Below are positions 1 to 7,762 of a stretch of DNA of 39,930 bases, in pieces. This DNA is from JAEDES01 sp045649455 (lineage in GTDB: Bacteria; Bacillota_I; Bacilli_A; RF39; UBA660). Below the pieces are notes generated by a model, which searched no databases, had not been told where the DNA came from, and was given only the letters and a program-made list of their open reading frames with translations. The DNA lies in assembly GCA_045649455.1 (NCBI GenBank), contig JAZRPV010000027.1, positions 1-39,930 of the forward strand, written 5' to 3'. The position numbers and the translations under genes were made by a program. Each line of letters begins with the position of its first letter. The stretch's first letter is position 1.

Positions 1-112
1 TTTGTTTTATTCCTATTTCTTCTATAATGGCAAGATTATTTAATTCTATGTATGGTGGGATATTTATAAATAGTAGGGGTATTAGTAAAAATATAATTAA
101 TAGTTTGTTCAT
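1..112 (-). CDS. GerC-like spore germination protein, N-terminal fragment (runs off the window)
   Basis: Only the first 37 codons are present; the gene continues beyond base 1. It starts at an ATG whose A is the last base of the upstream gerA stop (TAATG overlap), so the two are translationally coupled. The fragment reads as a hydrophobic leader (residues 3-17) followed by ELNNLAIIEEIGI (residues 23-35). That matches the ReLNdLAiv-giGiD signature directly after the lipobox of GerAC/GerC germinant-receptor subunits. No cysteine is present in the leader or just after it; where GerC proteins carry the lipidated Cys, about five residues before the E, this one has isoleucine. Family assignment rests on this short motif and on the gerA neighbour. 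Confidence 0.6.
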   Translation of the reverse strand, partial: MNKLLIIFLLIPLLFINIPPYIELNNLAIIEEIGIKQ

Positions 113-1476
113 TAGTCACCTCGATTTATATTATTTGTTAGATATGAGTTTCTTTTATTATTCTTTAATTTTATAAAAGAGTCTTTTATTTCATTTTTAT
201 TAAAGGGATATATAGGAGATAGATATTTATAATTAAATGTTTTTGTGTTTATTAAGTTTATTATTAAATATATTAATCCTATTAATACTCCATATATTCC
301 TAGGAGAGAGGATAATATTAAAAGAATTATTTTATATGATCTTAAGGCATTTGATAATTCAAGAGATGAAAATATTAAACCAGATATAGATGATATAGCG
401 ATTACAATGATCATTATTGGAGAGACTATTCCTGCTGATACGGCTGCATCTCCTAGAATTAAACCTCCAAGTATTGATACTGCTGATGATGATGTTTGAG
501 ACATTCTTATATCTGTTTCTTTTAATATTTCAAAACATATTATCATAAATATTGCTTCTATATAAGCGGGGAATGGGACAAATGTTCTTCCTGCTTTTAA
601 CATTATTAGTAATTTATATGGTAGTAGATTATAATTTCTTGTTGTTGTTGCGATATAAATAGCAGGAGTTAATAATGATATTAAGAATGCGCTTAATCTT
701 ATTAGTCTGATAAAAGTAGTATTTATATTTTTTTGATAATAATCATCTGGAGTATGAAAGAAATCTAAAAAGAAACTTGGTAAAATTAAGGCATATGGAG
801 AGTTTTCTACTAGAATAATACATTTTCCTTCTAATAGGGCAATTGAAGCTTTATCAGGTCTTTCTGTTTGAATTATAGTAGGGAATAATTTATTAGTATC
901 TAGATATTTCTTTATATAAGATGAATCTATTATTCCATCTATATTTATTTTATTAATTTTATTTTGTATTTGGTTAATTAATTTTTTATTGGCAATATTA
1001 TTCATATAAAGAATTGAAACTTTGGTATTAGTTTGTTTACCTAGAATAGATTCTTTTAATATTAAGTTTTTTGATTTAATTCTTTTTCTAATTAGATTAA
1101 TATTTGTATTTATATTTTCATTAAAACTATCTTTTGGTCCAGTAATATTTAATTCATTAGTAGAGGGTGAGATTGCTCGATCTGTTATTAATTTTACTTC
1201 TATTGAATAGATATTATTGTTTATAATTAAGATTAAATTAGAATTATTTAATTTATTATTTATATCTTTCTTATTTATTTTTTCAGTATTTATATTTGGT
1301 AAATATTTATTTAGATTAATAATTTGTTTTTTAGAAAGTTCTTTTATTTTACTTAGTATTTCTTTATTAATCATTTCTTTATTTACTAAAATATCATTAT
1401 ATATAAGAATAATTTTTTGTTTGTTTATAATTATTTCTTTAATTTTATAATCAATAGAAGGATTTATATTGTACAT
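112..1476 (-). CDS. GerA family spore germination protein (germinant receptor A subunit)
   Basis: 454 aa, the usual length for GerAA/GerKA proteins. The soluble N-terminal half holds the family signature DRAISPSTNELNITGPKD (residues about 99-116, canonical dRai.ep.tE..irGPre.F), followed by TERPDKASIALLEGK and the SPYALILPSFFLDFFHTPDDYY region typical of the family. Four to six membrane spans follow (about 258-415), including the FVPFPAYIEAIFMI and GGLILGDAAVSAGIVSP segments. GerA proteins sit in the spore inner membrane and form nutrient-sensing receptors with B and C subunits. Start: ATG with GGTGAT five bases upstream. Here the next gene is a C-like subunit rather than B. In Bacillus such operons are sigma-G dependent; no convincing sigma-G promoter was found. 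Function implies the organism sporulates or descends from spore formers. Confidence 0.93.
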   Translation of the reverse strand: MYNINPSIDYKIKEIIINKQKIILIYNDILVNKEMINKEILSKIKELSKKQIINLNKYLPNINTEKINKKDINNKLNNSNLILIINNNIYSIEVKLITDRAISPSTNELNITGPKDSFNENINTNINLIRKRIKSKNLILKESILGKQTNTKVSILYMNNIANKKLINQIQNKINKINIDGIIDSSYIKKYLDTNKLFPTIIQTERPDKASIALLEGKCIILVENSPYALILPSFFLDFFHTPDDYYQKNINTTFIRLIRLSAFLISLLTPAIYIATTTRNYNLLPYKLLIMLKAGRTFVPFPAYIEAIFMIICFEILKETDIRMSQTSSSAVSILGGLILGDAAVSAGIVSPIMIIVIAISSISGLIFSSLELSNALRSYKIILLILSSLLGIYGVLIGLIYLIINLINTKTFNYKYLSPIYPFNKNEIKDSFIKLKNNKRNSYLTNNINRGD

Positions 1477-1524
1477 AGAATCACCATTATTATTATGGAA
1501 ATTATTTTTATTTTTATTATTATT

Positions 1525-1533
1525 TGTTATAAT
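1525..1533 (+). promoter_or_regulatory. extended -10 promoter for the RlmD-type gene
   Basis: TGTTATAAT (TGn plus a perfect TATAAT at 1528-1533), 18 bases before the ATG. No good -35 is visible, as is usual for extended -10 promoters. An AGAGG ribosome site follows at about 1540. Confidence 0.55.
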
Positions 1534-1550
1534 TAGATAGAGGTATTTAT

Positions 1551-2753
1551 ATGAGAGTGAAAATAGAAAAATTAGATCATTTTGGACGTGGTATTTGTTA
1601 TATTGATGGGAAGATTTGCTTCGTTGAGAATACTTTACCTGGAGAAGATGTTAAAATTAAAATTAATTTAGAGAAGAAGAAATATATGCTTGGAAGGGTT
1701 AAAGATTTTTATAGTGTTTCTTCTGATAGGGTTGATGATGTATGTCCTTATAAAGATAAATGTGGTGGATGTGATCTAAGTCATTTGTCATATAAAAAAG
1801 AGAATGAATATAAATGTTTAAAAGTAAAAGAAATATTAAGAAAGTATGCTGATGTTGATGAAGTATTAGTAGAAGATGTTTCTTTTGGAGAAGAATATAA
1901 TTATCGTAATAAGATTACTTTACATGGGGATCATAATATAATTGGTTATTATAAAAAGAATAGTAATGATATTGTTCCAATTAATAAATGTTTATTAGTA
2001 GATGAAAAGATTAATCATATTATTAATGTTATTAATATGATGAGTAGTGATAATGAATATAAAGATATTGTAATTAGAGTATCTAATGACAGTGAAGAAG
2101 TATTAATTAGTATTACTGGTAAAGTTAAAGGTTATGAAGTACTTGAAGATTTATGTGATAGTTTAATTATTAATGATGAAGTTATTAAAGGTGAAAGAAC
2201 TATTATGAGTTTTATTGGAGAGAAGAAGTTTATTATTTCTGATAAGGGATTCTTCCAAGTTAATAAAACGCTTACTGAAAGACTTTATAATGAAGTTTTA
2301 AATATTGTTAAAGAAGTTAAACCTAAGAAAGTATTGGACCTATATTGTGGATGTGGGACAATTGGTATTTATATAAGTGATTATGTAGATGAAGTTGTTG
2401 GTGTTGAAGTATTTAAAGAAAGTATTGAGAATGCTAAAAAGAATAAGAAACTTAATAATTGTAACAATATAAGGTTTATTTGTGATAAGGTTGAGAATGT
2501 AATTGATAATATAAAAGATAATACAGATTTAGTTATAGTTGATCCACCTAGAGGAGGATTAGATACAACTAGTGTTAATGTATTATTAAGTATGAATGTA
2601 AATAATTTAGTTTATGTATCTTGTGATCCAGTTACTTTAGCAAGAGACATAAAGTTATTAAAAGAAAAATATGATGTTATTAGTATTAAACCATTTAATA
2701 TGTTTTCTAGAACATATCATGTAGAATGTGTTTGTTTATTAAAAGCGAAGTAA
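1551..2753 (+). CDS. rlmD: 23S rRNA (uracil-C5)-methyltransferase, RlmD/RlmCD (RumA/TrmA) family
   Basis: 400 aa. An N-terminal TRAM-type OB domain (about 1-60) is followed by the [4Fe-4S] cysteines of RumA enzymes: C65, C71 and C74 (CPYKDKCGGC), with a likely fourth Cys in INKCLL near residue 149. The C-terminal Rossmann methyltransferase has the SAM motif LDLYCGCGTIGIYI, the VDPPRGGLD motif, and the catalytic-cysteine motif VYVSCDPVTLARD. It makes 5-methyluridine in 23S rRNA (U747 and/or U1939 by homology) using SAM. It is shorter than the roughly 450 aa Bacillus enzyme. Target specificity (RlmD, RlmC or dual RlmCD) cannot be settled from sequence alone. It is transcribed divergently from gerA. 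Confidence 0.9.
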   Translation: MRVKIEKLDHFGRGICYIDGKICFVENTLPGEDVKIKINLEKKKYMLGRVKDFYSVSSDRVDDVCPYKDKCGGCDLSHLSYKKENEYKCLKVKEILRKYADVDEVLVEDVSFGEEYNYRNKITLHGDHNIIGYYKKNSNDIVPINKCLLVDEKINHIINVINMMSSDNEYKDIVIRVSNDSEEVLISITGKVKGYEVLEDLCDSLIINDEVIKGERTIMSFIGEKKFIISDKGFFQVNKTLTERLYNEVLNIVKEVKPKKVLDLYCGCGTIGIYISDYVDEVVGVEVFKESIENAKKNKKLNNCNNIRFICDKVENVIDNIKDNTDLVIVDPPRGGLDTTSVNVLLSMNVNNLVYVSCDPVTLARDIKLLKEKYDVISIKPFNMFSRTYHVECVCLLKAK

Positions 2754-2780
2754 AAAGATGAAAATAATTTCTATGTTCGA

Positions 2781-2809
2781 TTGACTGATAAAAATAACTG
2801 TGATAAATT
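2781..2809 (+). promoter_or_regulatory. sigma-A promoter for the 2.8 kb leader RNA and ORF6N gene
   Basis: TTGACT (2781-2786), 17-nt spacer ending in TGA, TAAATT (2804-2809). Transcription would start near 2816. It is the only good promoter between rlmD and the ORF6N gene. Confidence 0.65.
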
Positions 2810-2815
2810 TTAAAT

Positions 2816-2946
2816 GTATTAATTATCTTGCCGTGAGTTAATATGACAATTTGGACGCTAAGGTTCTAATCCTTTAAGGCAAGGAAGAATTATTGCATGC
2901 TGCGAGATATCCCTTTCAATAGGATGAAGGGGATATCTTTTTTTAT
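2816..2946 (+). ncRNA. candidate structured leader RNA / attenuator (unrecognised family)
   Basis: About 130 nt between a good promoter and the ORF6N gene. Visible pairing: CTTGCC (2827-2832) with GGCAAG (2878-2883), extended by AATT/AATT (2821-2824 with 2888-2891) across an internal loop; an inner hairpin AAGG/CCTT (2860-2874); and a 13-bp terminator hairpin (2905-2938) followed by seven T. The Shine-Dalgarno AAAGGAGG lies at 2951-2958, directly after the T tract, leaving no room for another promoter. The order promoter, structured RNA, terminator, ribosome site, gene is that of a riboswitch or attenuator, as at metK in this same window. It does not match my memory of SAM, T-box, SRP, 6S or tmRNA consensus sequences. 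It could instead be a stand-alone sRNA. Confidence 0.55.
2905..2944 (+). terminator. intrinsic terminator / attenuator before the ORF6N gene
   Basis: 13-bp stem, AGATATCCCTTTC (2905-2917) with GAAGGGGATATCT (2926-2938), one G-T pair, 8-nt loop, then TTTTTTT. It ends seven bases before the ribosome site of the next gene. Confidence 0.85.
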
Positions 2947-2965
2947 TCTAAAAGGAGGTTTTAAA

Positions 2966-3838
2966 ATGAATGAAATAGCAGAAAAAGATGTTATAAACAT
3001 CGAAAATATGATTTATGAAATTAATGGAAAGGAGGTAATGTTTGATTCTGATTTAGCTAAACTATATGAATGTAAAAATGGAACTAAAGAAATAAATCAA
3101 GCAGTTAGAAATAATCCAGATAAGTTCCCGGAAAGATATTTATTTAGGGTTACTGATGAAGAATATAATTCTTTGAAGTCAAAAATATTGACTTCAAAAG
3201 GTGGATCTAGAAAAGGACATATTGCATTTACAGAACAAGGTGTTTATATGCTTGCTACAATTATAAAATCGAAGACCGCTACTGAGATAAGTATAAGAAT
3301 AATGGATACTTTTGTACATATGAGACATTATATAAAATATGCTGAGCGTGTTTTACCACATAAATATTTATTGCTGGAAGAAAAAGTTGATGAACATACT
3401 AAAAAGATAGATGAATTATTTGATAAATTTAATCCTAAAGTTATTGCTAATAGATCAATTTTTTTCAGAGGGGATTTTTATGATGCGTATTCAGTTTTAC
3501 TTGGAATATTTGATTTGTCAAAAGAAGAGATAATTATTATTGATAATTATGTTGGGAAAGAAGTGCTTGATTTGTTAAGAAAAATTAATAAAAAGATAAT
3601 AGTTATTTCATCAAATATAGATGAAACTCTAAAGAAGAAATATTTAGAACAATATAATAATGTAACGTTTATAAATAATGATTCTTATCATGATAGATTT
3701 ATTATTATAGATAGAAAAAAATTGTTCCATTGTGGTGCTTCATTTAAGGATTTAGGAAAGAAATGCTTTGGAATTAATGAAATAGAAAATAAAATTGAAA
3801 TAGAAAAGATGTTAGAAAATATAAATAGTATGTTATAA
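2966..3838 (+). CDS. ORF6N domain protein with C-terminal PLD-like domain
   Basis: 290 aa from the ATG at 2966, chosen because AAAGGAGG sits eight bases upstream; an open frame continues upstream to 2897 but runs through the terminator hairpin. Residues about 11-120 form an ORF6N/KilA-N-type DNA-binding domain (YEINGKEVMFDSDLAKLYE, then FTEQGVYMLATII and MDTFVHMRHYI), common in phage and mobile-element regulators. A helical linker follows (about 135-160). The C-terminal region (about 165-290) has IIIIDNYVG and HDRFIIID (H242-D249) followed by FHCGASFKDLGKK, resembling a phospholipase-D-like half-site. This two-part architecture is a recurrent accessory gene in Firmicutes. Its role is unknown; phage-derived regulation or defence is possible. 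It is the only phage-flavoured gene among housekeeping neighbours and sits behind an unusual leader RNA. Confidence 0.82.
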   Translation: MNEIAEKDVINIENMIYEINGKEVMFDSDLAKLYECKNGTKEINQAVRNNPDKFPERYLFRVTDEEYNSLKSKILTSKGGSRKGHIAFTEQGVYMLATIIKSKTATEISIRIMDTFVHMRHYIKYAERVLPHKYLLLEEKVDEHTKKIDELFDKFNPKVIANRSIFFRGDFYDAYSVLLGIFDLSKEEIIIIDNYVGKEVLDLLRKINKKIIVISSNIDETLKKKYLEQYNNVTFINNDSYHDRFIIIDRKKLFHCGASFKDLGKKCFGINEIENKIEIEKMLENINSML

Positions 3839-3884
3839 TAGGTGTTAAGAAATAACAGTTTGTGTTAAATAGTAGGAGAAGTAT

Positions 3885-4844
3885 ATGGCAAAGAATAAAA
3901 AGAAAAAGAAATTTGATAAAGGGTTAGTTATAGGTATTAGTATACTAGTTGTAGTAGTTTTACTATTTATTAGTGTTTGTTTTGATATGATTAGTATTTA
4001 TGGTGTTAATAAACCGGTATTTGCGGTATTTGATAAAGATAAAAATATGTATAGAGGGTTATTTTATAATACTTATATTTGTCCTGCATATTCGGCACCT
4101 AAAATTAAAAATAAATTATCTAATTATAAATGTAGACCAGTTACTTTTACAAAGAATAATTTTATTGTAGTTGATAGTAATAATAGTGATAAGATTACTA
4201 AAGAAAGAATTGTTAATGAAGATTTAGAAGATGAATTTTATACATTTTATTATGGGTTAAATAAAGCAACTATTAATATTAATGGAGAAAAGTATGATTT
4301 AATTGATGCTATTTATAATAAAGTAATTAGTTTAGATGATATATATAAGAGAATACATTTGGTTGATTCTTATGATGATGGTGGTACAAGTATTTATAGT
4401 GATGGATATATTAAATATAATAAGAATGGTACTATTAAAGAACAAAAAGTTGGTAGTTATAAAATTATTCAATGTAATACATTAAGTGGTAATAAAGATG
4501 TTTATATTGGTGATTTGAATATGGAATATAAAAATAGTTTTTGTTTAAATCAAAATTTTGTTAGAACATATAAAGTACTTAATATAGAAGATAGTAATGA
4601 TGAAGAGTATGTTTATTTAACTTTAAGATCTTTCCAAGAAGAGGAAGTTGAAACTGTAAAAGTTGAAAAGAAGATTGTAAGTACAGTAGAAGAAGATAAG
4701 TCATATGAATTTAAATTTAGATATGAAAATGATGAAGATTTAAAGGATGATATCAAATCTATATTTGAAAATAGTAAGTTAATTAAAGTGTACTTAACTG
4801 ATAAGGAAGGATTAGATCAAAGAAATGATCTATTGGTAAGATAA
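3885..4844 (+). CDS. membrane-anchored extracytoplasmic protein, unknown function
   Basis: 319 aa. A basic start (KKKKKFDKG) leads to one strong hydrophobic segment (residues about 14-34), then a long hydrophilic domain, so it is probably a type II membrane protein facing outward. C66 and C83 are the only clear cysteines near the start of the outer domain, apart from later single ones. The body is rich in Asn, Asp and Lys with alternating beta-like stretches. I do not recognise a family. It ends one base before the ASCH gene, so the two are cotranscribed. Start: ATG with AGGAGA upstream. Confidence 0.75.
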   Translation: MAKNKKKKKFDKGLVIGISILVVVVLLFISVCFDMISIYGVNKPVFAVFDKDKNMYRGLFYNTYICPAYSAPKIKNKLSNYKCRPVTFTKNNFIVVDSNNSDKITKERIVNEDLEDEFYTFYYGLNKATININGEKYDLIDAIYNKVISLDDIYKRIHLVDSYDDGGTSIYSDGYIKYNKNGTIKEQKVGSYKIIQCNTLSGNKDVYIGDLNMEYKNSFCLNQNFVRTYKVLNIEDSNDEEYVYLTLRSFQEEEVETVKVEKKIVSTVEEDKSYEFKFRYENDEDLKDDIKSIFENSKLIKVYLTDKEGLDQRNDLLVR

Positions 4845-4845
4845 T

Positions 4846-5181
4846 ATGCATGAAATGAGATTACATAATAGTCCTTTTAAATTAATTAAGAGTGGTACTA
4901 AAACAATTGAGATGAGATTAAATGATGAAAAAAGACAATTAATTAAAGTAGGTGATTCTATTAAATTTATTAATAGAGTTACTGAAGAAGAAATGGTTAC
5001 TTTAGTAAAGGGTCTTCATTATTATGATAGTTTTGATGAACTTTATAAACATTTTGATAAAGTGTCTATTGGATATGCTGAAGATGAAGTAGCTAATCCT
5101 GATGATATGAGTCAATATTATAGTAAAGAAGATATTTTAAAATATGGAGTAGTTGGAATTGAGATAGAAGTCACTAAGTAG
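4846..5181 (+). CDS. ASCH domain protein
   Basis: 111 aa. The N-terminal motif SPFKLIKSGTKTIEMRL followed by KRQLIKVGDSIKF is the ASCH signature (f..I..G.KtiE.Rl, then ikvGD.I.f). The C-terminal EDILKYGVVGIEIEV strand completes the small beta barrel. ASCH proteins are PUA-like and are thought to bind RNA or act on modified nucleosides. No ribosome site of its own is obvious, so it is probably translated by coupling from the preceding gene. Its stop codon lies inside the following terminator hairpin. Confidence 0.85.
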   Translation: MHEMRLHNSPFKLIKSGTKTIEMRLNDEKRQLIKVGDSIKFINRVTEEEMVTLVKGLHYYDSFDELYKHFDKVSIGYAEDEVANPDDMSQYYSKEDILKYGVVGIEIEVTK

Positions 5182-5193
5182 TGACTTTTTTTG
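5168..5193 (+). terminator. intrinsic terminator after the ASCH gene
   Basis: AAGTCACT (5168-5175) pairs with AGTGACTT (5180-5187) around a 4-nt loop, followed by T7. It contains the ASCH stop codon. Confidence 0.8.
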
Positions 5194-5209
5194 TGATTTG
5201 TGGTATAAT
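5181..5209 (+). promoter_or_regulatory. promoter for the GNAT gene
   Basis: Extended -10 TGGTATAAT (5201-5209); a -35 of GTGACT (5181-5186) lies 17 nt upstream and overlaps the terminator stem of the previous gene. Confidence 0.6.
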
Positions 5210-5236
5210 ACATCTGCTTTGAAAAGGAGGTGTATT

Positions 5237-5788
5237 ATGAGAACAACAGAAGAAATTAAAAGAGATATAGATTTAGTTGATAAAGAAATAATTCGTGGAT
5301 GCTATAGTCCTGGTAGTGTTGATACTATTAGTCTTAGAAAAAATAGAGAACAATTAGAAAATGAATTGACTCTTGCAAGTTCTGTTTTAGTCGCATGTGA
5401 TGATGAACTAGATATATATGAATTATATAAGTGTAGAGATCATTATATTTATTATATTGTTTTACATGATACACCTTCAATAGTTGGATATGTTGGAGTT
5501 GATTATAGTGATGGACCTCATGTTATTGGAAATGTTGGATATGAAGTTTTTAGAAAATATAGAGGTCATGGTTATGCTAAAAAATCATTAGAACTTTTAT
5601 GTGATGTATTTTTTCAAAGAGGGATGGATTTATCTATTTTAGTTATTAATCCGAAAAATGTTGCTTCTATAAAAACGGCAGAGTCATTTGGAGGGATTTT
5701 AGTAAAAACTTCTGGTACAAGTTATGGTACTAATGTATATAATGTTGATATAAAACAAAAAGTGTTAAGTAGACAGAAGCTTAAATAG
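5237..5788 (+). CDS. GNAT family N-acetyltransferase
   Basis: 183 aa from the ATG at 5237, chosen because AAAAGGAGGTG is placed correctly before it; the open frame upstream to 5198 overlaps the promoter -10 and is not translated. A helical N-terminal 45 residues precedes the GNAT fold: a strand pair (IVGYVGVDYSDG), the acetyl-CoA binding motif YRGHGYAKKSLELL (R/Q-x-x-G-x-G/A), and the C-terminal NPKNVASIKTAESFGGILV typical of Rim-like acetyltransferases. The substrate is unknown. Monocistronic, between two terminators. Confidence 0.9.
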   Translation: MRTTEEIKRDIDLVDKEIIRGCYSPGSVDTISLRKNREQLENELTLASSVLVACDDELDIYELYKCRDHYIYYIVLHDTPSIVGYVGVDYSDGPHVIGNVGYEVFRKYRGHGYAKKSLELLCDVFFQRGMDLSILVINPKNVASIKTAESFGGILVKTSGTSYGTNVYNVDIKQKVLSRQKLK

Positions 5789-5799
5789 CTTTTTTTTTT
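5776..5799 (+). terminator. terminator after the GNAT gene
   Basis: Short stem AAGCT/AGCTT (5777-5791, loop TAAAT) with a run of about ten T. The stem is weak but the T tract is long. Confidence 0.6.
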
Positions 5800-5830
5800 G
5801 TATATTTTACAAACTTATTTTTTTAAAACC

Positions 5831-5859
5831 TTGCATTTATATATATATATATATATAAT
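5831..5859 (+). promoter_or_regulatory. promoter with a TA-repeat spacer (candidate phase-variable promoter)
   Basis: TTGCAT (5831-5836), exactly 17 nt, then TATAAT (5854-5859). The spacer is almost entirely alternating TA. Loss or gain of one TA unit would shift spacing to 15 or 19 nt. Confidence 0.6.
5838..5857. repeat. (TA)10 dinucleotide microsatellite
   Basis: Ten uninterrupted TA units, the last two forming the TATA of the -10 box. Confidence 0.95.
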
Positions 5860-5893
5860 ACAATTAGAATTGAATGATATGATAGGTGATGTT

Positions 5894-7753
5894 ATGAAAA
5901 AAATTAATTTTAATATAAAAGATAGAAAGATGTTATATAGTGTATTAATTATTGTAATTGTATGCGTATTTACTTTAACGATAGCATATGCTGCATTAAA
6001 TGCGGTGTTAACTATTAGTGGTAATGCACAAGTGAGTTCGGCTGATTGGGATATACATCTTGCAAATCCTAAAGTCACAAAAGGAAGTGCAACTGATGAG
6101 ATTCCTGTTATAAAAACAAGTAGTACTTTAGAATTTTCTACTACACTAAATATGCCAGGAGATTTTTATGAGTTTTCTATTGATGTTGTTAATGATGGAT
6201 CTATTGATGCGATGATTGAGCGTGTTGTAAAAAATCCTGAATTAACTGTAGAACAAGCTAAATATCTTAATTATGAAGTTAGTTATATGAACGGTGAAAG
6301 TATTGATGTGAAACAAACGCTATATAAAAACACTTCAATTCCAATTAAAGTAAGAGTTGAGTATAGAAAAGACTTAGTTGCGTCTGATTTACCTGTTGGT
6401 CAAACTAAATTAGATTTATCTTTAACACTTGAATATATTCAAAGTGATGGGACTGGTACATCTGTAGATAATAATGGCTCATCTTTATCTGAAGTATCTT
6501 ATTACAGTAATATTGGGGATGCTGTTTTAGCAATTGGTTCTGGCACAATTGTGGAGAGTTCAGATGCTGATAGTACTTCTGGAACTGTTGGAGTTTATAC
6601 TGATAGCTTAAGTGGTAACTCAATAGTTCAATTAATATCAGATATTACGTTAACAGAAATTTTAAATATAGAATCAGATTTAATATTAGATTTAAATGGT
6701 CATTCTATAAATACTACAGTTACTCCTGCTATAAGAACTCAAAGTACAAATGTTGTTATTGATGGTACTGATACTGGGAGTAGTATTGTTGTAAATGCTC
6801 CTGCAGGACAAAAAGGAACAGTGTTGAGTACTATGAGTGGTAGTTTAACTGTAAATGGAGGTACATATACTGCAAATACATCAGGGGCAGGTACATCTAG
6901 CAACCAAACTCAATGTTTATATGCTTATAACAATACAACTTTGCGTGTATCAAACGCTAAAATTACTTCTTTAGATACAAATAATGGTAGTGCAAATGGT
7001 GTTACTGGTAAAGATGGTTCTTCTATCGTGTTAGAAAATACTACAGTTTATGTTGAATCTGGTGTATCTTTAGAAAATAGAGGAGTTTCTAGTACTGGTA
7101 ATGTTACTTTAAGAGATTGTGATATTCGTGCTGTTGCAGATTATGTAGCTAATGCGGCTGGAAATAACTATGCGTCTAATAGTAGAGGTGTGTGGTGTAG
7201 TGGACATTTAATTATGGAAGATTGTTATGTAGATGGATCTCATGCTGGAGTTACTGTTGAAGGGACAGTTTATGTAAATGGTGGTTCATATAATGGTTAT
7301 GGTCATGGAGGAATTTATTTGAAAGGGAAGTCTGGACCTCATTATTTTTATAATGCTGATTTTAACTGGGCACCAATGCAAGAAGGTTCTGTATCGGATG
7401 TTGTAGCTGGTACAAATGGTGCGGGATTTTATGTTGGAGGTGCTAGCAATCAAACTGCTTATTTTGATAACTGCAACTTTAATATGGTAGATGCAAACGG
7501 GGAAACTTATAAAGACAATGTGTTACCTTTTTATGGTATTGTTTTACGTACTTCTAGTTCAGAAAAAAATAACATTGTATATATTTCTAATAGTTATGTT
7601 AAAGCTTCAACTAACGTAATGTTTAGAGGTGCTGGTACAAATGGACATATAGTATATAATGGAGCGGGAAATGATTGGAGTGCTGCTAAGAGTGTTCATT
7701 CTACTACTGCAACGTATTTTGTAGATACTGGTGTTTCTTATGCCGCTTCGTAA
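5894..7753 (+). CDS. TasA-like N-terminal domain plus beta-helix surface protein
   Basis: 619 aa from the ATG at 5894 (GATAGGTGAT ribosome site); the frame is open for 32 codons upstream but that part covers the promoter and TA repeat. Residues 1-32 are a SipW-type signal peptide or anchor: basic MKKINFNIKDRK, a hydrophobic core, then an AYA/AL cleavage-like site. Residues about 35-195 form a beta-rich domain with PGDFYEFSIDVVNDGSIDA, characteristic of TasA/camelysin-type fibre subunits. From about 240 to the end are many short beta repeats of a right-handed parallel beta-helix (LILDLNGHSI, NVVIDG, LTVNGGTY, IVLENTTVYV, VYVNGGSYNG). No sortase signal or C-terminal anchor is present. Likely secreted and surface-associated: adhesin or glycan-binding matrix component. 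The N-terminal 190 residues are closely paralogous to the protein at 32758. Confidence 0.8.
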   Translation: MKKINFNIKDRKMLYSVLIIVIVCVFTLTIAYAALNAVLTISGNAQVSSADWDIHLANPKVTKGSATDEIPVIKTSSTLEFSTTLNMPGDFYEFSIDVVNDGSIDAMIERVVKNPELTVEQAKYLNYEVSYMNGESIDVKQTLYKNTSIPIKVRVEYRKDLVASDLPVGQTKLDLSLTLEYIQSDGTGTSVDNNGSSLSEVSYYSNIGDAVLAIGSGTIVESSDADSTSGTVGVYTDSLSGNSIVQLISDITLTEILNIESDLILDLNGHSINTTVTPAIRTQSTNVVIDGTDTGSSIVVNAPAGQKGTVLSTMSGSLTVNGGTYTANTSGAGTSSNQTQCLYAYNNTTLRVSNAKITSLDTNNGSANGVTGKDGSSIVLENTTVYVESGVSLENRGVSSTGNVTLRDCDIRAVADYVANAAGNNYASNSRGVWCSGHLIMEDCYVDGSHAGVTVEGTVYVNGGSYNGYGHGGIYLKGKSGPHYFYNADFNWAPMQEGSVSDVVAGTNGAGFYVGGASNQTAYFDNCNFNMVDANGETYKDNVLPFYGIVLRTSSSEKNNIVYISNSYVKASTNVMFRGAGTNGHIVYNGAGNDWSAAKSVHSTTATYFVDTGVSYAAS

Positions 7754-7762
7754 AAAAATGTA

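Noticed and set aside
1491..1497. CATAATA on the minus strand as a sigma-G -10 for gerA
   Set aside because: No GNATR-type -35 at 17-18 nt, and it would leave almost no room for the ribosome site; AT-rich chance is likely.
2816..2946. SRP RNA, 6S RNA or a T-box as identity of the leader
   Set aside because: The SRP GGTCAGG/GGAAGCAGC core, the 6S open-complex-like layout and the T-box TGGNACC motif were all looked for and not seen.
2897..2965. 23-codon extension of the ORF6N protein
   Set aside because: It is encoded by the terminator hairpin and lacks a ribosome site; AAAGGAGG precedes 2966.
5798..5893. 32-codon N-terminal extension of the beta-helix protein frame
   Set aside because: It covers the promoter and TA repeat; the paralogue and the GGTGAT site both place the start at 5894.
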